Shown: positions 28,069 to 37,620 of the stretch, piece by piece
Numbering within the stretch: the stretch's first letter is position 1
Layout: each line of letters begins with the position of its first letter
NCBI RefSeq assembly: GCF_900451195.1
Contig: NZ_UGHR01000001.1
Coordinates: 1,984,001-2,048,000, forward strand
DNA: 64,000 nucleotides
From: Iodobacter fluviatilis
Lineage (GTDB): Bacteria; Pseudomonadota; Gammaproteobacteria; Burkholderiales; Chitinibacteraceae
Direction: 5' to 3'
Notes under the pieces: model-generated
The model's database searches: none
What the model was told of the DNA's origin: nothing
The model's input: only the letters and a program-made list of their open reading frames with translations
Program-made: the position numbers and the translations under genes

Positions 28069-29379
28069 TTATTGATTTTGCTTTAACCACGCTGCATCCA
28101 GCTCGGCAAGATGGCGTAATTTTTCGGTAATTTTACCCTCCAGCCCGCGCTGCGTTGGCTCGTAAAAGTGTAAATCTTCCAGCCCCTCTGGCAAATAGCT
28201 TTCGCCTGCAGCATAGGCCTCAGGCTCATCGTGAGCGTAACGATAGCGTTTGCCATAGCCCAGCTCTTTCATGAGCTTAGTGGGGGCGTTACGCAGATGT
28301 ATGGGGACTTCGCGGCTTTTGTCGCTGGCAATAAAGGCTTTGGCTGCTTTATAAGCCATATAGCCCGCATTGGATTTGGGGGCAATGGCGAGGTAAATCA
28401 CCGCCTGAGCCAGTGCCAGCTCGCCTTCCGGGCTGCCTAAGCGCTCAAAGGTGCTGGCTGCATCATTACAAATTTGCATGGCGCGGGGGTCCGCAAGTCC
28501 GATGTCTTCCCAAGCCATGCGCACAATGCGCCGTGATAAATAGCGGGCATCTGCACCACCATCCAGCATGCGGGTCAGCCAGTAGAGCGCGCCATCGGGG
28601 TTAGAGCCGCGCACCGATTTATGTAAGGCAGAAATCTGGTCGTAAAATGAATCGCCACCCTTATCAAAACGGCGGGCATTGAGTGTCAGCGTTTCACTTA
28701 AAAATGCGCTATCAATGTGCGTGCGTTTGGCGGCGAGAGCCGCGGTGGCTGATTGCTCGATCAGATTCAGCAGGCGTCTGGCATCGCCATCGGCAACGCC
28801 TGTGAGCGTGTCAATGGCAGAAGGCTCAAAGGTCAACTCGGGCAGGCATTCATGGCAGGCGCGTTGCAGTAATTCTGTCAGCTCGGCTTCTGATAGTGCA
28901 TTTAAAACGTACACTTGGGCGCGGGAAAGCAGGGCTGAATTGACTTCAAAAGAAGGATTTTCAGTGGTTGCGCCGATAAAGGTCACAAGCCCTGATTCAA
29001 CAAAGGGTAAAAAAGCGTCTTGCTGTGCCTTATTAAAGCGGTGTACTTCATCTACGAAGAGTAAGGTATGCCGTCCCATGCTGCGGTGGCTTTCCGCTTC
29101 TTCCATTGCGGCGCGGATGTCTTTTACGCCGGAAAATACCGCAGAAAGCGCAATGAATTCCACATCAAAAGCGCTGGAAAGCAGGCGGGCAAGGGTGGTT
29201 TTACCCACGCCGGGCGGGCCCCATAAGATCATGGAATGCAGCTTGCCACCCGAGATGGCCGCAGCGAGTGGCTTGCCTGGGGCGAGCAGATGCCTCTGGC
29301 CAACCACTTCGGCTATATTTTTGGGGCGTAATTGCTCGGCAAGCGGAATATGGCCGGGCTTTGCAAATAAATCACTCAA
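28069..29379 (-). CDS. rarA: Replication-associated recombination protein A (RarA/MgsA)
   Basis: RarA is an AAA+ ATPase that acts at stalled replication forks with clamp and SSB. It has Walker A G-P-P-G-V-G-K-T-T-L-A, Walker B T-L-L-F-V-D-E-V-H-R-F-N-K-A-Q-Q-D-A, sensor 1 I-G-A-T-T-E-N-P-S-F, and the C-terminal tetramerisation part with S-V-R-G-S-N-P-D-G-A-L-Y-W-L and G-Y-G-K-R-Y-R-Y-A-H-D. At 436 aa it is normal in length. The first codon is TTG. It lies 32 nt downstream of lolA. Confidence 0.97.
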   Translation of the reverse strand: MSDLFAKPGHIPLAEQLRPKNIAEVVGQRHLLAPGKPLAAAISGGKLHSMILWGPPGVGKTTLARLLSSAFDVEFIALSAVFSGVKDIRAAMEEAESHRSMGRHTLLFVDEVHRFNKAQQDAFLPFVESGLVTFIGATTENPSFEVNSALLSRAQVYVLNALSEAELTELLQRACHECLPELTFEPSAIDTLTGVADGDARRLLNLIEQSATAALAAKRTHIDSAFLSETLTLNARRFDKGGDSFYDQISALHKSVRGSNPDGALYWLTRMLDGGADARYLSRRIVRMAWEDIGLADPRAMQICNDAASTFERLGSPEGELALAQAVIYLAIAPKSNAGYMAYKAAKAFIASDKSREVPIHLRNAPTKLMKELGYGKRYRYAHDEPEAYAAGESYLPEGLEDLHFYEPTQRGLEGKITEKLRHLAELDAAWLKQNQ

Positions 29380-29411
29380 AAGAGAATGTCCGTGTTGGGG
29401 GTTTTTAGTGC

Positions 29412-30020
29412 TTATTCACGTATTACATCTGCATCTTTGGGTGGGCTAAAGCGGAACTGCCCAGCATCAATCTTGGGGTTGATTTTAAGTGCGCTAAAGT
29501 AAATACGTGTGGTTTGCCCAAAGTGATCGTGTAACTCCATTTGTGTCAGCTGGCCCTGGGTAAAGCCTAGTTTTACGGCGTCAAAGGATTGATCAGGCTG
29601 TTTGGGGATGGCTTCCAGCCAATCAACGCCTTCGCTGCTGGCCAGAGTACGCAATTTATAATTGCGCTCAAATTGATTGTTGCCTGCAAGCAGGGCGGCG
29701 GGGCTGCTTTCTAAGGCTTTGCCAATGTCTTTTACGGTGGCTTGTTTTAAGTCAGGATCGTACAGCCAGACCTGTTTGCCGTCGGCAATAATCAGTTGTT
29801 CAAAGGGTTTTTGATAAACCCAACGAAATAAGCCTGGCCTTTGAATTGCCAGTATTCCGCTGCTTTGCTGCACTTTGCCCTGCTGGCTGGTGACTGTTTG
29901 CTTAAAGCTGGCTTGTAAGGATTGGGTATTGCTCAGGTAGTTTTTTAAATCACCTGCCGCATCAGCCAAGGCAGTCTGGCTTGTCACTGCAAGTAAAATA
30001 ATGAGAGCAAGTTTACGCAT
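29412..30020 (-). CDS. lolA: Outer-membrane lipoprotein carrier protein LolA
   Basis: LolA ferries lipoproteins through the periplasm from LolCDE to LolB. I chose the ATG at 30020 because it gives a proper signal peptide (M-R-K-L-A-L-I-I-L-L-A-V, cut after A-L-A) and 202 aa; an upstream ATG at 30056 adds 12 residues overlapping the ompA terminator. The mature domain has Q-S-L-Q-A-S-F-K-Q-T-V, R-P-G-L-F-R-W-V-Y, and G-K-Q-V-W-L-Y-D-P-D-L-K-Q, all family hallmarks. It heads the lolA-rarA-serS cluster. Confidence 0.95.
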   Translation of the reverse strand: MRKLALIILLAVTSQTALADAAGDLKNYLSNTQSLQASFKQTVTSQQGKVQQSSGILAIQRPGLFRWVYQKPFEQLIIADGKQVWLYDPDLKQATVKDIGKALESSPAALLAGNNQFERNYKLRTLASSEGVDWLEAIPKQPDQSFDAVKLGFTQGQLTQMELHDHFGQTTRIYFSALKINPKIDAGQFRFSPPKDADVIRE

Positions 30021-30041
30021 TGGTTTTCTCGGGTGAATAGT

Positions 30042-30070
30042 AAAAAAGCCCCGCACTGGCGGGGCTTTTT
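30042..30070 (-). terminator. Intrinsic terminator of ompA
   Basis: GCCCCGC-ACTG-GCGGGGC with flanking T-runs lies 16 nt past the ompA stop. It is symmetric and also separates ompA from lolA. Confidence 0.92.
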
Positions 30071-30085
30071 GTGCAGTCTAAGTGA

Positions 30086-30775
30086 TTACTTAGCTGGAGT
30101 TACAACTTCTTTTGTGCCTTTGATGTCGATTTCAACGCGACGATCAGGTGACAGGCATTCGATCAACTTAGCGCGTTTTTTGATTTTACCGCAAGTGTCG
30201 CCTGTAACTGGCTCAGCCTTACCACGGCCTTCAAACTTAACTTTGCCTTCTGGAGCGCCTTTAGAAACAAGGTAATCCGCTACAGATTTAGCACGTTTTT
30301 CTGACAGAGGCTGGTTGTATTTGTCTGAACCGATACGGTCAGTGTAACCAATAACGTGTGCTTCACCGTCTTTAGGGTCCATCATTTTAACTTCTTCGTA
30401 CAGCTTGTCCAAAGCGTCTTTACCAGCTGGCTTCAGAGATGCTTTGTTGAAGTCAAACAGAACGTCTGATTTCAGTGTGAAGTGCTTAGTGTTGATCACT
30501 GGAGCAGCAACTACAGGAGCCACAACTGCTGGAGCAACAACAACTGGAGCTACTTTAGCAACTGGTTTAACGTAGCCATCACAACCTTCAACGGTTGCGG
30601 CTTCTTTAGACCAGGTGCCTGTGCGCCAGCATTCGCCGATACCATTTTTAACAACGCCACCATTGGTATTTGCGTTTTGTGTGTAAGCTTCAACGCCAGC
30701 AAATGCTGCAGTGCTCATTGCACCTAAAGCAGTTACAACGGCAAGGCGTGTCAGGGATTGCTTGATCGACAGCAT
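30086..30775 (-). CDS. OmpA-family peptidoglycan-binding protein (RmpM-like)
   Basis: The 229-aa protein has a signal peptide (to A-A-F-A), a short Cys-containing linker region ([15 protein letters not shown]), a Val/Ala/Pro-rich hinge, and a C-terminal OmpA domain with [20 protein letters not shown], and P-D-R-R-V-E-I. It lacks a full beta-barrel, like neisserial RmpM, and probably tethers porins to peptidoglycan. An AGGAGA Shine-Dalgarno sits upstream. High expression is likely. Confidence 0.9.
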   Translation of the reverse strand: MLSIKQSLTRLAVVTALGAMSTAAFAGVEAYTQNANTNGGVVKNGIGECWRTGTWSKEAATVEGCDGYVKPVAKVAPVVVAPAVVAPVVAAPVINTKHFTLKSDVLFDFNKASLKPAGKDALDKLYEEVKMMDPKDGEAHVIGYTDRIGSDKYNQPLSEKRAKSVADYLVSKGAPEGKVKFEGRGKAEPVTGDTCGKIKKRAKLIECLSPDRRVEIDIKGTKEVVTPAK

Positions 30776-30838
30776 AGTTTTAATCTCCTAGAGAATCATT
30801 TAGCAAGCTGATATTTATATTGCTTGTAGGTTCTGGAT

Positions 30839-30873
30839 AAGCCTTGCCCGATAACCCGTCAAGGCTTTTTTTC
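30839..30873 (+). terminator. Terminator-like hairpin between ompA and gyrA
   Basis: AAGCCTTG and CAAGGCTT are separated by 13 nt and followed by a T-run on the plus strand. No gene on the plus strand ends here. It lies upstream of ompA, where it could end a short unannotated transcript or act in the ompA leader. The rest of the 350-bp ompA/gyrA spacer shows no gene. Confidence 0.55.
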
Positions 30874-31125
30874 CATACACGTGCTGCATTCTAATGGTTT
30901 CACAATGCTTGCGGCAAATAGTAAGGCTGTAATTTTTGCCGCAGGGGCTGATTCTGTTGTGGAGAGGCCCTGTTGAGGGTAGCTCAATTGGAGCATCTTC
31001 GCCCCCGTGGTACACTTAGTGATCGAACGCGCGTGCTGCAACAAAAGTGTTGTGGCATTGCAACGGCACCACCGTAAGTGTTTACGCGTGGTGCGTATTA
31101 TATGACGCCCCGGCCCCTATCTAAG

Positions 31126-33798
31126 ATGCTCGAAAACTTTGCCAAAGAAACAATCCCGGTAAGTCTCGAAGAGGAAATGCGACGTTCCTACCTCGATTAC
31201 GCGATGAGTGTAATTGTAGGACGCGCTTTGCCCGATGTTCGTGATGGCTTAAAGCCGGTACACCGCCGCATTCTGTTTGCAATGCATGAAAGCAATAACG
31301 TCTGGAATCGCTCCTATGTGAAGTGTGCCCGCGTGATTGGTGACGTGCTCGGTAAGTATCATCCGCACGGCGACACCGCTGCCTACGAGGCCTTGGTGCG
31401 GATGGCGCAGGATTTCTCCCTCAGATACCCACTCATTGATGGCCAAGGTAACTTTGGTTCTATCGATGGGGATTCTGCTGCTGCCTATCGCTATACAGAA
31501 TGTCGTTTAGAAAAAATTTCATCTGAATTGCTGGCTGATATCGATAAAGAAACTGTCGATTTCACGCCTAACTACGACGAAAAAGAACTCGAACCCACTG
31601 TTCTGCCTACCCGTGTGCCTAATCTGTTGATTAATGGCTCGTCGGGGATTGCCGTCGGGATGGCGACGAATATTCCGCCGCATAATCTCACCGAAGTCAT
31701 TGATGCCTGTCTGGCCTTACTGGCCAATTCAGAGCTGACGATTGACGAGATTATCGACATCATCCCAGCGCCCGATTTTCCTACCGCCGGTATCATTTAT
31801 GGTATTCACGGCGTACGTGAAGGCTATCGTACGGGCCGTGGCCGCGTCATTATGCGGGCGCGTACGCACTTCGAAGATGTCAGCCGCGATAAGCAGGCCA
31901 TCATCGTTGATGAGCTACCTTACCAAGTCAACAAAGCGCGTCTTCTGGAGCGGATTGCCGAGCTGGTTCGTGAAAAAACCATCGAAGGCATTACCGAAAT
32001 CCGTGATGAATCGGATAAATCCGGTATGCGCGTGGTGATTGAGCTGAAACGCAGCGAAGTGGCTGAGGTTATTCTTAATAATCTTTATAAGCACACTCAG
32101 CTGCAGGACAGCTTTGGTATCAATATGGTGGCACTGGTCGATGGCCAGCCGCGCCTGTTGAATATCAAGCAGGTGCTGGAATGCTTCCTGCGTCATCGCC
32201 GTGAAGTGGTGACACGCCGTACCGTGTTTGAGCTGCGTAAAGCGCGCGAACGTGGGCATATTCTGGAAGGCTTGGCCGTTGCTTTATCCAATGTCGATGA
32301 AATCATCGCCTTGATTAAAGCTGCACCAACGCCTGCAGAGGCCAAAATCAGCCTGATGAGCCGCACATGGCGCTCTGAGCTGGTAGAAGACATGCTCAGC
32401 CGCACTGATGTCAGCGCATCGCGTCCGGATGGTTTGGCTGCTGAATTTGGCTTTGATCCGCAAAATGGCTATCGCTTGTCTGAAGTGCAGACTCAAGCGA
32501 TTCTGGAGCTGCGTTTGCAGCGCCTGACGGGTCTTGAGCAGGACAAAATCGTCAGCGAATACCGTGATGTGATGGAAAAGATTCTCGATTTACTCGATAT
32601 TCTGGCGCGTGAAGAGCGCGTTTCCGAAATCATCGTAACCGAGATGAACGAAGTTAAAACCGCATTTGGTGATGTGCGTAAGTCTGAAATCATTGCTTAC
32701 GGTGAAGATCTCAGCTTAGAAGACCTGATCACGCCGCAAGATATGGTGGTCACACTGACACACAGCGGCTATATGAAAGCCACGCCTGCTGATGAATATC
32801 GCTCACAACGCCGTGGTGGCCGTGGTAAACAGGCTGCTGCGACCAAAGAAGATGATTTCATCGACAAGCTGTTTGTGGCAAATACCCATGATTACGTCTT
32901 GTGCTTCTCATCGCATGGCCGTGTTTACTGGTTGAAAGTTTACAACGTGCCACAGGGCGGCCGTAATAGCCGTGGCAAGCCGATTGTGAATCTCTTGCCA
33001 CTGCAGGAAGGCGAGAAAATCAGTGCGATTCTGCCGGTGAAAGAATTCACCGAAGATCAGTTTGTCTTTATGGCCACAGCGATGGGTACGGTGAAAAAGA
33101 CCTCACTCGTGCATTTCTCGCGTCCAATGAAGAAGGGCATTATTGCTTGTGGTCTGGATATGGACGACTACCTGGTTGGCGTAGAGCTGACGCATGGTGG
33201 CGATCAGATCATGATGTTCTCTGACGCAGGTAAATCTGTTCGCTTCCACGAAGGTGACGTGCGGGCCATGGGCCGTACAGCGACCGGCGTGCGCGGCATG
33301 ATGCTGCAGGAAGGTCAGAAAGTGATCTCCCTGCTGGTGGCAGAGCGCGACGATCAGCAAGTGTTGGCTGCAACCGAAAACGGTTATGGCAAACGCACAC
33401 CGGTCGGCGATTACCGCCTTACCAGCCGTGGTACGCAGGGCGTGATCGCCATTGATACTGGCGATCGTAACGGTAAGCTCGTTGCGGCCACCTTGGTTGA
33501 AGACAGCGATGACGTGATGCTAATTACCACCGGCGGCGTGCTGATTCGTACCAAAGTAGCTGAAATCCGTGAAACAGGCCGCGCGGCTCAGGGCGTGCGT
33601 CTGATTAATCTGGATGAAGGCGAGCATTTGTCAGGTCTGGAAAAAGTGTGTGAAACTGATTCAGATGACGATTTGCTGGAAGATGACGAGTTACTTGCTG
33701 AAGGTGAAGTTGCTGCTGCAGACGCAGCTCCTGCAGAGGGCGATGCGCCCGCTGCAGAGGGTGGTGCTGAAAAAGGCGACGAGCCAGCGGCTGAGTAA
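31126..33798 (+). CDS. gyrA: DNA gyrase subunit A
   Basis: GyrA cuts and rejoins DNA during negative supercoiling. The start at ATG 31126 matches family length (890 aa); upstream GTG and ATG codons are in frame but extend beyond homologues. The catalytic tyrosine is Y123 in R-Y-T-E. The C-terminal wheel carries the GyrA box Q-R-R-G-G-R-G, which excludes ParC. The quinolone-resistance region reads G-D-T-A-A-Y-E (T84, E88), unlike the common S/D pair. The last 40 residues form an acidic Ala/Glu/Asp tail. Confidence 0.97.
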   Translation: MLENFAKETIPVSLEEEMRRSYLDYAMSVIVGRALPDVRDGLKPVHRRILFAMHESNNVWNRSYVKCARVIGDVLGKYHPHGDTAAYEALVRMAQDFSLRYPLIDGQGNFGSIDGDSAAAYRYTECRLEKISSELLADIDKETVDFTPNYDEKELEPTVLPTRVPNLLINGSSGIAVGMATNIPPHNLTEVIDACLALLANSELTIDEIIDIIPAPDFPTAGIIYGIHGVREGYRTGRGRVIMRARTHFEDVSRDKQAIIVDELPYQVNKARLLERIAELVREKTIEGITEIRDESDKSGMRVVIELKRSEVAEVILNNLYKHTQLQDSFGINMVALVDGQPRLLNIKQVLECFLRHRREVVTRRTVFELRKARERGHILEGLAVALSNVDEIIALIKAAPTPAEAKISLMSRTWRSELVEDMLSRTDVSASRPDGLAAEFGFDPQNGYRLSEVQTQAILELRLQRLTGLEQDKIVSEYRDVMEKILDLLDILAREERVSEIIVTEMNEVKTAFGDVRKSEIIAYGEDLSLEDLITPQDMVVTLTHSGYMKATPADEYRSQRRGGRGKQAAATKEDDFIDKLFVANTHDYVLCFSSHGRVYWLKVYNVPQGGRNSRGKPIVNLLPLQEGEKISAILPVKEFTEDQFVFMATAMGTVKKTSLVHFSRPMKKGIIACGLDMDDYLVGVELTHGGDQIMMFSDAGKSVRFHEGDVRAMGRTATGVRGMMLQEGQKVISLLVAERDDQQVLAATENGYGKRTPVGDYRLTSRGTQGVIAIDTGDRNGKLVAATLVEDSDDVMLITTGGVLIRTKVAEIRETGRAAQGVRLINLDEGEHLSGLEKVCETDSDDDLLEDDELLAEGEVAAADAAPAEGDAPAAEGGAEKGDEPAAE

Positions 33799-33818
33799 GC
33801 TTTTCTCATCGCAATAAC

Positions 33819-33847
33819 AACACTGGCCTGCAAGACAGGCCAGTGTT
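33819..33847 (+). terminator. Terminator-like hairpin after gyrA
   Basis: A perfect 12-bp stem AACACTGGCCTG/CAGGCCAGTGTT with a 5-nt loop lies 20 nt past the gyrA stop. There is no U-run after it. Confidence 0.6.
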
Positions 33848-33914
33848 GTGTGTGGAGTTTGCTGTGGCTGGTGCTTGTTTTAAACATCAGCCCTGCTCAA
33901 ATAAGGGATGGTCT

Positions 33915-34370
33915 ATGAGCGAAGCGCCTGTTGCATCACCTGCATTATTTAATCAAATTTCAGAATGGTTTATGACCCTGCCGCACTGTCAGGTGCTGGG
34001 TTTTAAATTTGGCGAAGCGCATTACGGCAGCATGACCGTTTGCCTGCCTTTTAAAGACGAGCTGATTGGCAATCCTGCAACGCGGGTCATTCATGGCGGC
34101 GTGGTTACCTCGCTGGTGGATTCCACCAGCGCTGGCGCTATTTACACTATGCTGACCGAGCTGGAAGCCATCGCCACTTTAGATTTACGTCTCGATTATC
34201 TTCGCCCTGCCAAGCCGGATTTCCCCATTTATTGCACCGCAGAATGCTATAAACTCACTAAGCAGATTGCCTTTACCCGTGCGACGGCGTATCAGGAAGA
34301 CATCAACGATCCTATTGCTTACAGCGTAGGGACATTTATGCGTAATTCCGCGCGAGAGGTGGCAGCATGA
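33915..34370 (+). CDS. PaaI-type hotdog thioesterase (first of pair)
   Basis: The start is ATG 33915 with AAGGGATGG upstream, giving 151 aa; the longer frame back to 33843 overlaps the gyrA hairpin. The hotdog hallmark is N-P-A-T-R-V-I-H-G-G-V-V-T-S-L-V-D-S-T, with T-L-D-L-R-L-D-Y-L-R-P as the second strand block. It likely hydrolyses an acyl-CoA, but the substrate cannot be read from sequence. It overlaps the next thioesterase gene by 4 nt (ATGA), suggesting a heteromeric or sequential role. Confidence 0.87.
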   Translation: MSEAPVASPALFNQISEWFMTLPHCQVLGFKFGEAHYGSMTVCLPFKDELIGNPATRVIHGGVVTSLVDSTSAGAIYTMLTELEAIATLDLRLDYLRPAKPDFPIYCTAECYKLTKQIAFTRATAYQEDINDPIAYSVGTFMRNSAREVAA

Positions 34371-34783
34371 GCCCGCCGATTACCAGTTTTGATTCCCTAG
34401 CCATGGCTGTTGATGCAGTCCCCTATGCCAAATTACTGGGGATTCAAAGCCGTGAAGATAACGGCCAGCCTTTGTTTTTTCTGCCATTTCAGACGCATAA
34501 CATTGGCAATACCATTCTGCCTGCTCTGCACGGTGGTGTGATCGGTGGCTTTTTAGAAACCGCCGCCATTTTGCATGTGATGTGGGCATCGGAGGCGCAT
34601 AGCGTGCCTAAGATTGTGGATTTCTCAATTGATTACTTACGCACTGGCCGTCCGGTAGAGCTCTACGCTCAGTGTGAAATTATTCGCCAGGGCAAGCGCG
34701 TTGCTAACGTGCTGATGACAGCCTGGCAGGAAGATCGCAGTAAGCCGGTGGCGGTTGCCCGCGCCCATTTTCTACTTGCCTAA
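34367..34783 (+). CDS. PaaI-type hotdog thioesterase (second of pair)
   Basis: The 138-aa protein shares the hotdog pattern: P-A-L-H-G-G-V-I-G-G-F-L-E-T-A and V-D-F-S-I-D-Y-L-R-T-G-R-P. In place of the catalytic Asp/Glu-Ser/Thr of the first copy it has Glu-Thr. It is coupled to the preceding gene and lies 14 nt before serC. The two proteins are diverged paralogues. Confidence 0.85.
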   Translation: MSPPITSFDSLAMAVDAVPYAKLLGIQSREDNGQPLFFLPFQTHNIGNTILPALHGGVIGGFLETAAILHVMWASEAHSVPKIVDFSIDYLRTGRPVELYAQCEIIRQGKRVANVLMTAWQEDRSKPVAVARAHFLLA

Positions 34784-34797
34784 GGGATAAGTTTGCC

Positions 34798-35880
34798 ATG
34801 ACACAGATTTATAATTTTTCTGCTGGCCCCGCGGTGTTGCCGCGAGAAGTATTGCTGACCGTACAGCAAGAGCTGACCGACTGGCACGGCTCGGGCATGT
34901 GTGTAATGGAAATGAGCCATCGCGGTAAAGAATTTACGCAGATTATTCATGAGGCAGAGGCAGATCTGCGTAAGCTCTTAGATATCCCGAAAAATTATAA
35001 AGTGCTGTTTTTACAAGGCGGCGCTCATGTTCATTTTTCGATGATCCCGCTGAATTTGCTTTCTGAAAATGGCACGATCGACGTGGTGAACACTGGCCAC
35101 TGGTCCAAGATTGCCATCAAAGAAATGAAGCGTTTTGCTAAGGTTAATGTGATTGCCAGCAGTGAAGATCGCAATTTCAGCTATGTGCCTGCCGAATCCA
35201 CATGGCAGCATTCCAAAGAAGCGTCTCTTTTGCACTACTGCGCGAATGAAACCATTGGTGGTGTTGAGTTTGCCGATATCCCCAAAAGCGAAGTGCCGCT
35301 GATTTGCGATATGTCGTCCAATATTTTATCGCGCCCGATTGATGTGTCTAAATTTGGCCTGATTTACGCTGGTGCACAAAAAAACATTGGCCCATCCGGC
35401 CTCTGTATTGCGATTGTGCGTGAAGATTTATTGGGCAAATCGCGCAGCGATACGCCAACCATGCTGGATTACAGCGTGCATGCCGATGCCGAATCGATGT
35501 ACAACACGCCGCCAACATTTGGTATTTATGTGGCAGGCTTGGTGTTTAAATGGCTGCTAAATCAGGGCGGCCTTGCTGCAATTGAGCAAAAAAACATCGA
35601 AAAAGCCTCTTTGCTCTATGAAACCATCGAATCATCGAATGGGTTTTATCACTGCCCAGTCGATAAACCATTCCGCTCGCGCATGAATGTGCCGTTTAAT
35701 TTAAAGAATGAAAAATTAGACGATGATTTCTTGGCAGGCGCAAAGGCCGCTGGCTTATTGCAATTAAAAGGCCATCGTTCAGTTGGCGGGATGCGTGCCT
35801 CCATTTACAACGCCATGCCGATCGAAGGCGTGCGTGTGCTGTGCGAATACATGCGCACCTTTGCCAAAAGCCACGGTTAA
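34798..35880 (+). CDS. serC: Phosphoserine aminotransferase
   Basis: SerC converts 3-phosphohydroxypyruvate to phosphoserine and also acts in pyridoxal phosphate synthesis. The 360-aa protein starts with I-Y-N-F-S-A-G-P-A-V-L-P, typical for SerC. The PLP lysine is K195 in Y-A-G-A-Q-K-N-I-G-P-S-G. Other hallmarks are M-E-M-S-H-R-G-K-E-F and F-L-Q-G-G-A. serC-pheA proximity is a common betaproteobacterial arrangement, here with one small gene between. Confidence 0.98.
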   Translation: MTQIYNFSAGPAVLPREVLLTVQQELTDWHGSGMCVMEMSHRGKEFTQIIHEAEADLRKLLDIPKNYKVLFLQGGAHVHFSMIPLNLLSENGTIDVVNTGHWSKIAIKEMKRFAKVNVIASSEDRNFSYVPAESTWQHSKEASLLHYCANETIGGVEFADIPKSEVPLICDMSSNILSRPIDVSKFGLIYAGAQKNIGPSGLCIAIVREDLLGKSRSDTPTMLDYSVHADAESMYNTPPTFGIYVAGLVFKWLLNQGGLAAIEQKNIEKASLLYETIESSNGFYHCPVDKPFRSRMNVPFNLKNEKLDDDFLAGAKAAGLLQLKGHRSVGGMRASIYNAMPIEGVRVLCEYMRTFAKSHG

Positions 35881-35960
35881 TGATTCGCAAGGGGGGGGTA
35901 TTGGGCTTTCCTTCCCTAAATAATTGAGTGGTTTTTTATTAAACAAGGGCTGCCTAAGCG

Positions 35961-36263
35961 ATGATAAAGTTTTTGTGTCTGTTGCTTATTGCCTTTGGTG
36001 CTTGGAATTGGTATTCCAAGCATCAAAGGCAAGTAGATGAGCCCCTTGCCTTAACGTCTAATCATGCCGAAGTAGTGCCAGAAACAGTCTCTGCAATGAG
36101 CACCCCTGTACCTGTGAGCCGCTATAGTTGTGACGGTAGAATGCATTGCTCACAGATGTCATCTTGCGAAGAAGCCACTTTCTTTTTGAATAACTGCCCA
36201 GGCACAAAAATGGACGGGGATCATGATGGCATTCCTTGTGAAGAGCAGTTTTGCCGCCGTTAA
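35961..36263 (+). CDS. Excalibur calcium-binding domain protein
   Basis: A hydrophobic N-terminal helix (residues 1-16) is followed by a linker and a C-terminal excalibur domain: Y-S-C-D-G-R-M-H-C-S-Q-M-S-S-C-E-E-A, N-C-P-G-T, then the DxDxDG-like loop D-G-D-H-D-G-I-P-C-E. Six cysteines suggest disulfides outside the cytoplasm. The domain is thought to bind calcium. It lies between serC and pheA in the same direction, with no obvious link to amino-acid synthesis. Confidence 0.88.
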   Translation: MIKFLCLLLIAFGAWNWYSKHQRQVDEPLALTSNHAEVVPETVSAMSTPVPVSRYSCDGRMHCSQMSSCEEATFFLNNCPGTKMDGDHDGIPCEEQFCRR

Positions 36264-36290
36264 CACGGCCTATTTAAATTCGAGAAATCA

Positions 36291-37364
36291 ATGAGTGAAG
36301 AACAACTAAGCCAACATCGTGATGCCATTGATGCCATCGATGAACAGATTATTCAGCTATTAAACCAGCGTGCCAGCCATGCCCGCACCATCGGTGAGAT
36401 TAAAGGCAGCGGGATTGTGTATCGCCCCGAGCGCGAGGCGCAGGTTTTATCGCGCGTTAAATCTTTAAACAAAGGGCCTTTAAGCGGTGAAACAATGGCC
36501 AAGCTCTTCCGCGAAATCATGTCGGCCTGTCTAGCATTAGAACGCCCGCTGACGATTGCCTACCTAGGGCCAGAGGGGACATTCAGCCAGGCGGCGGCGA
36601 TCAAGCAATTTGGTCATGCCGCGCATACTATGGCTTGCTGCTCGATCGACGAAGCGTTCCGCGTGGTAGAAGCCAAAACGGCAGATTATGTAGTCGCCCC
36701 GGTTGAAAATTCTACTGAAGGCGCGGTGGGCCGCACACTGGATTTAATGGTCAATACCCCGCTTAAGATTTGCGGCGAAGTGGTGCTGCGTATTCATCAC
36801 CATTTGCTGCGTAAAGTGGAAGGCAAGGGTGGCTTGCAGCGGGTTTATTCGCATGCGCAAAGCCTGTCGCAATGCCATGAATGGCTGAATAAAAACCTGC
36901 CCGCCGAAGTGCAGCGGGTGTCCGTATCCAGCAATGCAGAAGCCGCACGTTTGGCTAGTCTGGATGAATCATCTGCGGCGATTGCTGGGGATGCAGCAGC
37001 AGAAAACTACGCGCTGCTGAGCCTTGCGCAAAATATTGAAGACGAGCCAAACAACACCACGCGATTCCTAGTGTTGGGTATGCAGGAAGTAGGTCCAAGC
37101 GGCCGGGATAAAACCTCTTTGGTGATCTCTGCCCCCAATCGGCCTGGTGCGCTGCATACCTTGGTTGAACCGCTCGCCAGAAACGGCGTTTCCATGGATA
37201 AATTCGAATCCCGCCCCAGCCGCGCAGGCCTTTGGGAGTATGTGTTCTTTGTGGATGTTGAAGGGCATGTCAGCGGCGCGCCACTACAAGCCGCGCTGGC
37301 TGAGCTGGCCGATGTGGCAGCCTTTGTGAAGGTGCTGGGGTCTTATCCGGTGGCGGTGATTTAA
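36291..37364 (+). CDS. pheA: Chorismate mutase / prephenate dehydratase (P-protein)
   Basis: This bifunctional enzyme makes phenylpyruvate for phenylalanine synthesis. Residues 1-90 are the AroQ mutase (R-x-x-I-D-A-I-D-E-Q-I-I-Q-L-L-N-Q-R). Then comes the dehydratase with Y-L-G-P-E-G-T-F-S-Q-A-A, P-V-E-N-S-T-E-G-A-V and N-N-T-T-R-F-L-V-L. The C-terminal ACT domain carries the E-S-R-P phenylalanine-sensing motif, so feedback control is expected. Length (357 aa) is standard. Confidence 0.97.
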   Translation: MSEEQLSQHRDAIDAIDEQIIQLLNQRASHARTIGEIKGSGIVYRPEREAQVLSRVKSLNKGPLSGETMAKLFREIMSACLALERPLTIAYLGPEGTFSQAAAIKQFGHAAHTMACCSIDEAFRVVEAKTADYVVAPVENSTEGAVGRTLDLMVNTPLKICGEVVLRIHHHLLRKVEGKGGLQRVYSHAQSLSQCHEWLNKNLPAEVQRVSVSSNAEAARLASLDESSAAIAGDAAAENYALLSLAQNIEDEPNNTTRFLVLGMQEVGPSGRDKTSLVISAPNRPGALHTLVEPLARNGVSMDKFESRPSRAGLWEYVFFVDVEGHVSGAPLQAALAELADVAAFVKVLGSYPVAVI

Positions 37365-37384
37365 TTCAATTACCGTCTAAATGG

Positions 37385-37416
37385 AATGCCGCTCTTACGG
37401 GAGCGGCATTGTTTTG
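37385..37416 (+). terminator. Intrinsic terminator of pheA
   Basis: AATGCCGCTC-TTACGG-GAGCGGCATT followed by GTTTT, 20 nt past the pheA stop. Confidence 0.88.
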
Positions 37417-37477
37417 TCTGTTATTTCCTGATTATAAGCGTGCATCAGTTCAAGGCTGAGTGGGCAAAATTTTAAAA

Positions 37478-37575
37478 CACAGAGTATAGAGAAGGCACAG
37501 CGTTTCGCAGAGAAAACAAGGTCTGAAGGGGCTCTGTGTGCTCTGTGCCCTCGTTTGTGGTCAAGGTTTAGCACT
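37478..37575. repeat. Degenerate inverted pair of the CTCTGTG-type repeat
   Basis: ACACAGAGTATAGAGAAGG and, in opposite sense, GGCTCTGTGTGCTCTGTGCC followed by GTGGTCAAGGTTTA. It is a degenerate relative of the 27877-28057 unit. It fills the pheA/LOG spacer. Confidence 0.6.
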
Positions 37576-37620
37576 CTATCAGGGCCAAGAGAAGCCGCTT
37601 TTAAATCGCTAAGGTAAAAA

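Noticed and set aside
31062..31112. GCACCAC...GTGGTGC inverted repeat upstream of gyrA as a regulatory site
   Set aside because: Short arms with no known matching regulator; could be chance.
31249..33887. Multiple antisense frames over gyrA
   Set aside because: Mirror frames of a strongly biased gene.
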